DNA from: Clostridiales bacterium
GTDB taxonomy: Bacteria; Bacillota; Clostridia; Lutisporales; Lutisporaceae
Assembly: GCA_012522255.1 (NCBI GenBank)
Contig: JAAYKT010000372.1
Coordinates: forward strand, 1 to 14,112
DNA length: 14,112 nt
Reading direction: 5' to 3'
Part shown: positions 1 through 5,781 of the stretch, piece by piece
Position numbering within the stretch: position 1 is the first letter of the stretch
Layout: the number at the start of each line of letters is the position of its first letter
Notes under the pieces: model-generated
Seen by the model: the letters and a program-made list of their open reading frames with translations, nothing else
Database searches by the model: none
Told to the model about the DNA's origin: nothing
Made by a program: the position numbers and the translations under genes

Positions 1-42
1 CTTTTATTGTATGAGCACTAATTTTTATTATGAGGTGTTTTT

Positions 43-798
43 ATGAGAGCCTTTGGTGTTACCGACATTGGGTTAGTAAGAAAGAAAAATGAAGATGCAT
101 TCTATTATCAGGAAATATATGAAAAGGATAAGCCTTTTTTCTGCATTATTGCTGATGGTATGGGAGGTCATAAAGCAGGGGATATTGCAAGTAAAATGGC
201 TATATCTTTAATGCTTGATTATTTTGAAAAAAACATAAAACTACATAATTGTGATATTAATGATTATGCTTTTTTATTAAAGGATGCTTTTATATATGTA
301 AATAAAAGTGTTTATTTGAGTTCATTAGAAAAAGAAGAACACCAAGGAATGGGCACTACTTTAATAGTGTCACTCTTTATTGAAGACAGCATAATAATCG
401 GCCATGTTGGCGATAGCAGAGTTTATTTTATCAAAGATAAAAACATAACAAAAGTTACAACAGATCATTCTTATGTCGCAGAATTGATTAAAAACGGAAC
501 AATAAAACCGGAAGAAGCATGCAAACATCCTCAGAAAAATGTGATAACAAGAGCAATAGGTACATGCAACGATATAGATGTTGATATCAGCATATTCAAT
601 TTATATAATGAGGATTATATTGTTATGTGTACAGACGGCTTGTCAAATATGTTAAGTGAAATTGAAATTAGAGAAACTGTAACAGAAAAAGTAAGTCTAA
701 AAGAGAAATGCACCAAACTGATTACATTGGCAAATGACAATGGCGGCCTTGACAACATTACAGCAATTATCATAGAAGTTGATAGGGAGGGTAACTAA
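43..798 (+). CDS. stp: PP2C-family Ser/Thr protein phosphatase (Stp/PrpC)
   Basis: Cytosolic metal-dependent phosphatase expected to reverse phosphorylation by the adjacent PrkC kinase. All bacterial PP2C signatures are visible in its 251 residues: R13 and D18 in the N-terminal motif VRKKNEDAF, D38-G39 in ADGMGGHKAG, GMGTT near 102-106, GHVGDSR near 120-126, D198 in CTDGLSN and D237 in GGLDN. The metal-binding aspartates (D18, D38, D198, D237) are therefore complete and the protein should be active. Length is normal for the family. The start ATG follows a weak TGAGGTG site. The stop codon lies 2 nt before the prkC start, so the pair is translationally linked. In related genomes rlmN precedes this gene; only 42 nt of upstream sequence is present and no recognisable end of it can be claimed. 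Family assignment is firm; the substrate (PrkC and its targets) is inferred from family and context. Confidence 0.96.
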   Translation: MRAFGVTDIGLVRKKNEDAFYYQEIYEKDKPFFCIIADGMGGHKAGDIASKMAISLMLDYFEKNIKLHNCDINDYAFLLKDAFIYVNKSVYLSSLEKEEHQGMGTTLIVSLFIEDSIIIGHVGDSRVYFIKDKNITKVTTDHSYVAELIKNGTIKPEEACKHPQKNVITRAIGTCNDIDVDISIFNLYNEDYIVMCTDGLSNMLSEIEIRETVTEKVSLKEKCTKLITLANDNGGLDNITAIIIEVDREGN

Positions 799-800
799 TC

Positions 801-2729
801 GTGATAGGTAAAGTATTGGGAGAAAGATATGAAATAATTGAAAAAATAGGCGGAGGCGGCATGGCTCTTGTATATAAAGCGAGGTGCCGGTTGTTAAACA
901 GATTTGTTGCAATAAAAGTATTAAGACCTGAATTCACTAGTGACGAGGATTTTGTAAAAAAATTCAAGAGAGAATCGCAGGCTGCGGCAAGTCTTTCGCA
1001 TCCAAATATAGTAAGTATTTATGATGTGGGATTGGAAAATGATATACACTATATAGTCATGGAATATATTAAAGGTCAAACCTTAAAAGAGCTTATAAAG
1101 CAAAAAGGTTCATTAAATATTGAATTTGCAACAAATATTGCTATTCAAATTGCTTCGGCATTGGAGAATGCACACAGTAATCATATTGTTCATAGAGATA
1201 TAAAGTCCCATAATATAATGCTTAAAGAGGATAGAACCGTAAAAGTTACCGATTTTGGGATTGCACGTGCAGTATCATCGAGCACAATAACAAATACCGG
1301 TAACATTATAGGTTCCGTTCACTATTTTTCTCCGGAGCAAGCAAGAGGTGGATATACAGATGAAAAATCGGATATTTATTCGCTTGGAGTCGTAATATAT
1401 GAGCTTATAACCGGAAGGCTGCCTTTTGAGGGAGATACGCCTATTTCGGTGGCCTTGAAACATGTTCAGGAGGAGCCCATAAAGCCCACCCGGATAAACG
1501 ATAGAATACCCAAAAGCCTGGAAGACATAATTCTAAAATGTATGAGCAAGGATGTCTCAAAAAGATACTGTTCAGCCGGTGAAATCATAGGTGACCTTAA
1601 ACAATCTTTAATAATGCCCAATGGCGATTTTGTAAAAGAAAATGTGTTAGTTGATGATAATACCATAAAAATTGTCTCAATCAAAGAATATGAAAACAAC
1701 AATAACCCGGAGCCTGAAGATAATAAAAAATCCAATATATCAGTTACAAATGATACTGATTTGGATAAAGTCAGTATAAGTAAAAAAGGGAGTAAAAAAA
1801 TCCTGTATTGGACAATAACGTCCGGGTTGGTCTTGGCAATACTTTTTGTTACTTCTTACTTTCTTTTTAGGGATTTATTGAACGTTGATGCCAAACTTGT
1901 GCCGAACTTAATGGGTATGCAAGAAGAAGAAGCTGAATTAGCATTGAGAAAATTAGGATTACCTATGGATGTTGCAGAGAGAGTTCATAACAAGGATATA
2001 CCGGAAGGCGAAATAATCAGGCAAGATCCAAAGCCTAACCAGTTAAATAAAGTCACGAATCCGGTTACGGTATTTGTGAGCAAAGGACCGAGAAAGATTC
2101 CGGTACCTCCTATAGTAGGCAAAAACTATGATGAAGTTGACATAATTTTGGAAAGTGCGGGGTTGGCCGAGGGAGACGTAAGACAGGAATATAGTCAATA
2201 TCCGAGCGGTATAGTTATAGAACAAAAAATCGCCCCGGGTATCAGTGTTGATGAGGGCACAAGGGTCGACTATATAATAAGCGGCGGTCCTGAAAAAATA
2301 TTTATGGATAGTTTCGTAGGTAAAAAAATCGAAGATGTAGAAACCCAGTTAATACTGCTTGATCTTATAAGAGGTAATATTAATGAAGTGAACAGCGATG
2401 AACACTCCAAAGGTACGGTTATTGAGCAAAGTGTCCCGGCAGGTACGGAGATCAGCAAGAAAAGCGTTATTGATTTTGTTGTCAGTAAAGGTCCAAAAGA
2501 GCAAGCAACCGAGAAAGTTTATTACTTGAGCATCAATCTGCCAAAGAATCTGGACAGGATGAAGGTAACCGTGTTTAAAATAGAAAATGAAAAAAGCATT
2601 TTAATATACGAAAGTACTCATTCATCAGCTGATAGCCCGTTAAAAATAGAAGTGAACGGTAAAGGAAATGTTTTGTTTGAAGTATATATAAATAATAGTT
2701 TTCATGAAAGTACACCCTATAAATTTTAA
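801..2729 (+). CDS. prkC: PASTA-domain Ser/Thr protein kinase (PrkC/Stk)
   Basis: Membrane-bound eukaryotic-type kinase that senses muropeptides or lipid II outside and phosphorylates cell-wall, division and translation proteins inside; in Bacillus it takes part in spore germination. The 642 residues show an N-terminal kinase domain (about 10-270) with glycine loop GGGGMA (17-22), ATP lysine K39 in VAIKV, catalytic HRD (131-133), DFG (151-153) and SPE (177-179). A low-complexity acidic juxtamembrane linker (about 275-332) follows, then one transmembrane helix (about 334-356). Three extracellular PASTA repeats come next (about 363-430, 431-497, 498-565), each ending in a SKGP or SGGP motif, then a 75-residue tail predicted from its pattern to be beta-rich. 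This architecture and length resemble Bacillus PrkC. The start is GTG at 801, preceded by GGGAGG at 785-790. The gene is 2 nt after stp and 12 nt before rsgA. Confidence 0.96.
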   Translation: MIGKVLGERYEIIEKIGGGGMALVYKARCRLLNRFVAIKVLRPEFTSDEDFVKKFKRESQAAASLSHPNIVSIYDVGLENDIHYIVMEYIKGQTLKELIKQKGSLNIEFATNIAIQIASALENAHSNHIVHRDIKSHNIMLKEDRTVKVTDFGIARAVSSSTITNTGNIIGSVHYFSPEQARGGYTDEKSDIYSLGVVIYELITGRLPFEGDTPISVALKHVQEEPIKPTRINDRIPKSLEDIILKCMSKDVSKRYCSAGEIIGDLKQSLIMPNGDFVKENVLVDDNTIKIVSIKEYENNNNPEPEDNKKSNISVTNDTDLDKVSISKKGSKKILYWTITSGLVLAILFVTSYFLFRDLLNVDAKLVPNLMGMQEEEAELALRKLGLPMDVAERVHNKDIPEGEIIRQDPKPNQLNKVTNPVTVFVSKGPRKIPVPPIVGKNYDEVDIILESAGLAEGDVRQEYSQYPSGIVIEQKIAPGISVDEGTRVDYIISGGPEKIFMDSFVGKKIEDVETQLILLDLIRGNINEVNSDEHSKGTVIEQSVPAGTEISKKSVIDFVVSKGPKEQATEKVYYLSINLPKNLDRMKVTVFKIENEKSILIYESTHSSADSPLKIEVNGKGNVLFEVYINNSFHESTPYKF

Positions 2730-2741
2730 AGGGAGGTAAGT

Positions 2742-3614
2742 ATGGTTTTAGGCACAATAATAAAAGGTATAGATGGATTTTATTATGTGGATATCGGTGA
2801 TAAAGTCTACGAGTGTAAGGCAAGGGGATTATTTAGGCTGCATAATAAAAAGCCAATAGTCGGGGACCGAGTAAAAATTGAAATAGATGAGAACAGTAAA
2901 ACCGGCTATATAGTAGATATTAAAGATAGAAAAATCGAACTGATCCGTCCGGAAATAGCCAATGTGGAACAAGTAATTATTGTGGTTTCTGCGAAAAAAC
3001 CGGATATAAATATGAATTTATTGCAAAATCTTTTGGTTTATACCGAATATCTGGGGCTGGAGAAACTGGTTTGTATCAATAAAATAGATATTGATTTTGA
3101 AGAAGAATATATATCTACTTTCAAAATGTTAAACTCTATACCTTATAATGTGTTGCGAACCAGTGCCGTTACAAAAGTTGGGATAGAAGGGTTGAAAGAA
3201 TTTCTTAAAAATAAGATTTCTGTATTTGCCGGCCCCTCCGGTGTCGGGAAATCCTCACTGCTGAATTCAATCAGCCCAAATCTAAAACTAAAAACAGGCA
3301 AGGTGAGTAAAAAAACCCAAAGGGGTACTCATACCACCAGGCATAGTGAATTGATTAAGCTGGAAAATGGAGGTATGATAGCAGATACACCGGGATTTAC
3401 ATCTTTTGATCTGTTAGAAATGCAAGAAAATGAACTTCAGTTTTGCTATCCGGAATTTCAAAGACATAGAATCTGCAGATTTGCATCCTGCATGCATGAT
3501 AAAGAACCGGATTGCGGGGTCAAGGAAGCTGTTTATGACGGTTTAATTGATAAAACAAGGTATGAATATTATATTCAAATGTTAAATAATCTCAGAGAAT
3601 TAAGGAGGTACTGA
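2742..3614 (+). CDS. rsgA: Ribosome small subunit-dependent GTPase A
   Basis: Circularly permuted GTPase that assists late maturation of the 30S ribosomal subunit. The 290 residues show an N-terminal OB-fold (about 1-65), then the G motifs in permuted order: NKID (113-116, G4), SAV (141-143, G5), GPSGVGKSS (164-172, P-loop G1), RGTHTT (194-199, G2) and DTPG (215-218, G3). A C-terminal zinc knuckle has the expected Cys-Cys-His-Cys ligands C245, C250, H252 and C258. Every diagnostic element is present and the length is typical. The ATG start has GGGAGG at 2731-2736, 5 nt upstream. It sits between prkC and rpe with nearly no gap, the usual Firmicutes order (yloQ in Bacillus). RsgA is a known PrkC phosphorylation target in Bacillus, so the co-transcription is suggestive. 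Confidence 0.97.
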   Translation: MVLGTIIKGIDGFYYVDIGDKVYECKARGLFRLHNKKPIVGDRVKIEIDENSKTGYIVDIKDRKIELIRPEIANVEQVIIVVSAKKPDINMNLLQNLLVYTEYLGLEKLVCINKIDIDFEEEYISTFKMLNSIPYNVLRTSAVTKVGIEGLKEFLKNKISVFAGPSGVGKSSLLNSISPNLKLKTGKVSKKTQRGTHTTRHSELIKLENGGMIADTPGFTSFDLLEMQENELQFCYPEFQRHRICRFASCMHDKEPDCGVKEAVYDGLIDKTRYEYYIQMLNNLRELRRY

Positions 3615-3615
3615 A

Positions 3616-4272
3616 ATGGTCAAAATTGCACCTTCCATATTATCAGCAAATTTTGCGAATCTTGAAAAGGATATAAAAGTAGTTGAAAATTCTGGTGCGG
3701 ATATGTTACATATTGATGTTATGGATGGTCATTTTGTCCCGAACATTACAATTGGGGCACCTGTTGTCAAAAGTATAAGAAAAACAACCGATATTACTTT
3801 TGATGTTCATTTAATGATAACAAATCCGGAGCTATATATAAGAGACTTTGTTGATGCAGGAGCAGATATTATAACTGTACATGTTGAGGCATCAAACCAT
3901 TTGCACAGGTTGGTGCAAACAATAAAGAACCACAATGTGGGAGTGGGAATAGCTTTGAATCCCGCAACACCGATAAGCACAATAGAGTATTTAATTGAAT
4001 ATCTTGACATGATATTAATTATGACAGTGAACCCGGGATTTGGCGGACAAACCTTCATCAATAATATGTATGAAAAAATAACAACCTTAAAAGATTTACT
4101 GGCAAAGCGCGGGAGTGATATACCAATACAGGTTGATGGAGGCATATCATTAAACAATATTGAAAAATTGATTAATTGCGGAGCTGAAATCATTGTAGCA
4201 GGTTCTGCTATCTTTAAATCTCAAGATGTTGGTAAAACCATACGCAAGATGAAGGAATTTGGAAATAAATAA
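3616..4272 (+). CDS. rpe: Ribulose-phosphate 3-epimerase
   Basis: Interconverts D-ribulose 5-phosphate and D-xylulose 5-phosphate in the non-oxidative pentose phosphate pathway; cytosolic (beta/alpha)8 barrel. Over its 218 residues it shows APSILSANFANL near the N-terminus, HIDVMDGHFVPN (32-43; H32 and catalytic/metal D34), DVHLMI (63-68; H65), MTVNPGFGGQ (136-145, phosphate-binding loop), QVDGGI (172-177; catalytic/metal D174) and VAGSAIF (194-200). All metal ligands and both catalytic aspartates are present and the length is standard. Its AGGAGGT ribosome site lies inside the last codons of rsgA, and only 1 nt separates the two genes, so translation is probably coupled. It is the last gene before a strong terminator. 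Confidence 0.97.
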   Translation: MVKIAPSILSANFANLEKDIKVVENSGADMLHIDVMDGHFVPNITIGAPVVKSIRKTTDITFDVHLMITNPELYIRDFVDAGADIITVHVEASNHLHRLVQTIKNHNVGVGIALNPATPISTIEYLIEYLDMILIMTVNPGFGGQTFINNMYEKITTLKDLLAKRGSDIPIQVDGGISLNNIEKLINCGAEIIVAGSAIFKSQDVGKTIRKMKEFGNK

Positions 4273-4285
4273 AATAATGGTATCA

Positions 4286-4334
4286 AAAAGACCATGACAC
4301 TAATATTATGAAGTGTAATGGTCTTTTGTTTTTT
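4286..4334 (+). terminator. Intrinsic terminator of the stp-prkC-rsgA-rpe operon
   Basis: The arms AAAAGACCATGACACT (4286-4301) and AGTGTAATGGTCTTTT (4312-4327) pair over 16 positions with a single mismatch. The loop is 10 nt. The second arm runs into a T-rich tract (4324-4334, interrupted by one G). This is a canonical Rho-independent terminator 14 nt after the rpe stop codon. Confidence 0.9.
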
Positions 4335-4366
4335 AAAATTTTTGAAAAGCACAGGAGGTAATTAAA

Positions 4367-4516
4367 TTGAGCTATAAAAAGAAAAGAATATTAGGCTTAT
4401 TAATATCGTCTGTAGGCTTTGGTGTTTTGTTAACTATAACTATGCCAATCATTGGATGGATATTTCTATCGGCAATATCACTTATTATTGCGGGTATTTA
4501 CTTGTATAAGTGTTAA
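4367..4516 (+). CDS. Unrecognised small two-helix membrane protein (49 aa)
   Basis: A TTG-initiated reading frame of 49 codons ending in TAA. It is supported by an ideal ribosome site AGGAGGT (4353-4359), 7 nt before the start. The N-terminus is MSYKKKR, strongly basic. It is followed by two hydrophobic stretches, about residues 8-26 and 28-47, joined at a proline (MPIIGW), with a single lysine and a final cysteine at the end. This predicts a helical hairpin with both ends in the cytoplasm. No known family is recognised. It lies just behind the rpe terminator, with no clear promoter of its own in the short gap, so expression may depend on terminator read-through. Bacillus carries thiN and spoVM in this interval; this protein resembles neither (SpoVM is a 26-residue amphipathic peptide). 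Function unknown. Confidence 0.7.
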   Translation: MSYKKKRILGLLISSVGFGVLLTITMPIIGWIFLSAISLIIAGIYLYKC

Positions 4517-4573
4517 TATAGCCATAGTTTTGTTATCCTGTAGACAAACAAATAAAGCTCCGTAAAATTTTAA

Positions 4574-4672
4574 TAGGTCCTTACTGTTCCGGTTTAAGGC
4601 AAAAACATAAAATTACTAATTGCCGACGGGCAATTCAAACCTGTTCTTAGGTTTGACATTTATATGGACCTG
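4574..4672. other. Paired hairpins in a possible closing helix below rpmB
   Basis: Two perfect hairpins abut with no spacer. The first is AATTGCC / GGCAATT (4618-4624 with 4629-4635, loop of 4). The second is CAAACCT / AGGTTTG (4636-4642 with 4649-4655, loop of 6). Outside them AGGTCC (4575-4580) and GGACCT (4666-4671) are exact complements that could close a multi-branch structure. Read on the minus strand, the 4-base-loop hairpin is followed about 4 nt later by a T-rich stretch, so it may be the rpmB transcription terminator. The full fold does not match a riboswitch class I can recognise. Structure is seen; function is inferred. Confidence 0.45.
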
Positions 4673-4689
4673 CAAGTATTATTTCTTTT

Positions 4690-4881
4690 TTATACTGATC
4701 TTTGCACCTTGCCTGATCTCAAGCAGCGTGTACAAACACTGATTCTTTTAGGTGTGCCATCAATAAGGGCCTTAACTGTTCTTAAATTTGGAAGCCACTT
4801 CCTTCGACTGTGTCTCATGGAGTGACTCACTTTATTACCGGATAACATGCCTTTGCCACAAACTTCACAATGTCTTGCCAT
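4690..4881 (-). CDS. rpmB: Large ribosomal subunit protein bL28
   Basis: Structural protein of the 50S subunit. The 63-residue sequence begins MARHCEVCGKG, continues with the typical N-K-V-S-H-S and R-R-K-W-L-P-N-L motifs, and ends in VCTRCLRSGKV. Cysteines C5, C8, C50 and C53 form two CxxC pairs, marking the zinc-binding (C+) version of L28. Length is typical. The ATG is preceded by a strong AAGGAGGTG ribosome site on the minus strand (about 4889-4897). The gene is monocistronic and opposite in direction to both flanking operons, an arrangement common in Clostridia. Two overlapping promoters precede it. Confidence 0.97.
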   Translation of the reverse strand: MARHCEVCGKGMLSGNKVSHSMRHSRRKWLPNLRTVKALIDGTPKRISVCTRCLRSGKVQRSV

Positions 4882-4922
4882 ATATATACACCTCCTTCGG
4901 TTGTATAACTATCAAATAAAAC

Positions 4923-4971
4923 ATTATAATTCTATCATAAGTATTATACAATTTACAATGATTTAAAACAA
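4923..4971 (-). promoter_or_regulatory. Two overlapping sigma-A-like promoters for rpmB
   Basis: On the minus strand, TTGTTT (4971-4966) and TATAAT (4948-4943) are separated by 17 nt. A second set, TTGTAT (4951-4946) and TATAAT (4928-4923), is also 17 nt apart, with its -35 overlapping the first -10. Both -10 boxes are perfect consensus and both point toward rpmB. The predicted transcripts have short leaders. In AT-rich DNA one of the two could be chance. Confidence 0.6.
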
Positions 4972-4994
4972 ATATTATTTTTTGTGAATAGTAA

Positions 4995-5270
4995 TAGTTA
5001 CAGTTCACGCTATAACTCATCCATGATAGCAGTTTATTGTATTTGATGCGATTGCCGAGTTACAATGCTAATTGTCTGTAAGCTTATTTTGGGTGAAATC
5101 AAATAATCCCCGTTAATGAAAAAATTGAGCAAAAAATCTCCTTAAGTCACATGTGATTTTGTTTATCCGACTTTTCGCTAACATACTTTAAGCCCTTACA
5201 CAAAGTAATATCAATCAAATACTATTATCTCTGCATTGAAAGCATTATGCAAACTATGTGAACAGTAACT
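4995..5270. repeat. Possible small inverted-repeat (MITE-like) element
   Basis: AGTTACAGTTCAC (4996-5008) and GTGAACAGTAACT (5258-5270) are inverted copies matching at 12 of 13 positions. The same 6-base word TAGTAA lies just outside each end (4989-4994 and 5271-5276), like a target-site duplication. The interior carries no transposase, only the palindrome TCACATGTGA. The repeat is short and the surrounding DNA is AT-rich, so chance is not excluded. Confidence 0.3.
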
Positions 5271-5297
5271 TAGTAACAAGTAATCTGTAATATTAAG

Positions 5298-5330
5298 TTA
5301 CCAATGACCGGAGACGGGCGGTGGTGGTAA
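5298..5330. other. Imperfect GC-rich hairpin upstream of yloU
   Basis: TTACCA (5298-5303) pairs with TGGTAA (5325-5330), and inside it ACCG (5307-5310) pairs with CGGT (5319-5322), leaving a small internal loop and an 8-nt terminal loop. Its left arm overlaps TAAGTTAC (5294-5301), which can instead pair with GTAACTTA (5265-5272), so the two folds exclude each other. No T-tract follows on either strand, so it is not a terminator. Confidence 0.35.
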
Positions 5331-5355
5331 GGAATTAATTATTTTCTTTAGAAAG

Positions 5356-5384
5356 TTGAACAAAATTTGCATATAATATAGAAT
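5356..5384 (+). promoter_or_regulatory. Probable sigma-A promoter of the yloU-yloV-recG operon
   Basis: TTGAAC (5356-5361) and TAGAAT (5379-5384) are separated by 17 nt, 24 nt upstream of the yloU ATG. The region is rich in TATA words, so the exact -10 box is uncertain. It is the only good candidate near the start of this operon. Confidence 0.45.
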
Positions 5385-5408
5385 ATACTTAAAAAGGGAG
5401 GGGATATA

Positions 5409-5759
5409 ATGTCCGGTAAAATTAAAACCCAATATGGTGAAATTAATATATCAGACGATGTATTAGCCTCTTTGGCAGGACTGGCCACAATGGAATGTTA
5501 TGGCATTGTCGGGATGGCTTCGAAAAGTGCCAAGGACGGTATAGTTGAACTTTTAAAAAAAGAGAACCTTAGTAGAGGAGTAAAAGTTTCTTCAGAGGCT
5601 GAGGAAATAGTAATAGATTTATATGTTATAGTAGAGTTCGGCACAAGAGTTTCGGTTGTTGCTGATAATATAATAAGTAAAGTAAAATATACCATAGAAA
5701 ATTTAACAGGGTTAAAAGTAAAAAAGGTTAATATAAATGTACATGGAGTTAGAGTATAG
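5409..5759 (+). CDS. yloU: Asp23/Gls24 family envelope-associated protein (YloU)
   Basis: Small protein of the Asp23/Gls24 (DUF322) family, linked to envelope stress in Gram-positive bacteria; the exact biochemical role is not established. The 116 residues show the family pattern: YGEINISDDVLASLAGLA near the N-terminus, ECYGIVGM (29-36), a central VIDLYVIVEFGTRV segment and a C-terminal VKKVNINVHGVRV strand. No signal peptide or membrane helix is present. It starts at ATG behind GGGAGGGG (about 5397-5403). A separate promoter makes it the first gene of the right-hand operon. The stop codon is TAG. In Firmicutes it is almost always next to yloV/fakA, as here, 22 nt away. Confidence 0.92.
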   Translation: MSGKIKTQYGEINISDDVLASLAGLATMECYGIVGMASKSAKDGIVELLKKENLSRGVKVSSEAEEIVIDLYVIVEFGTRVSVVADNIISKVKYTIENLTGLKVKKVNINVHGVRV

Positions 5760-5781
5760 CTCTATTAAGGAGGTTCATATT

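Larger units (their letters stand above)
4882..5408. other. 527-nt gene-free stretch between rpmB and yloU
   Basis: No convincing gene is visible on either strand. It holds the rpmB promoters at its left end and the yloU promoter and ribosome site at its right end. Between them lie a possible inverted-repeat element (4995-5270), the perfect palindrome TCACATGTGA (5147-5156) and two overlapping potential hairpins (5265-5301 and 5298-5330). A 32-codon TTG-started frame on the minus strand (5132 down to 5034) has an AAGGAG site 5 nt upstream but no recognisable product and is not called as a gene. Confidence 0.6.

Noticed and set aside
3807..4193. 128-codon open frame on the minus strand inside rpe
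   Set aside because: Antisense shadow of a fully conserved gene; no ribosome site or recognisable protein features.
4286..4334. The long inverted repeat after rpe as a mobile-element end or regulatory repeat
   Set aside because: The trailing T-tract and its position just after the rpe stop fit an ordinary intrinsic terminator.
5034..5132. 32-codon TTG-started frame on the minus strand with an AAGGAG site
   Set aside because: No recognisable composition or motif, lies inside the possible repeat element and is short enough to be chance; mentioned only as context.
5313..5323. GACGGGCGGTG matches the antisense of the conserved 3' decoding region of 16S rRNA
   Set aside because: Identity ends after 11 bases and the flanks do not match rRNA; better explained as an arm and loop of the local hairpin.
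5737..5781. ATG at 5737 as the start of fakA
   Set aside because: It overlaps the end of yloU and adds 15 residues not typical of the family; TTG 5782 has a perfectly spaced AAGGAGG.
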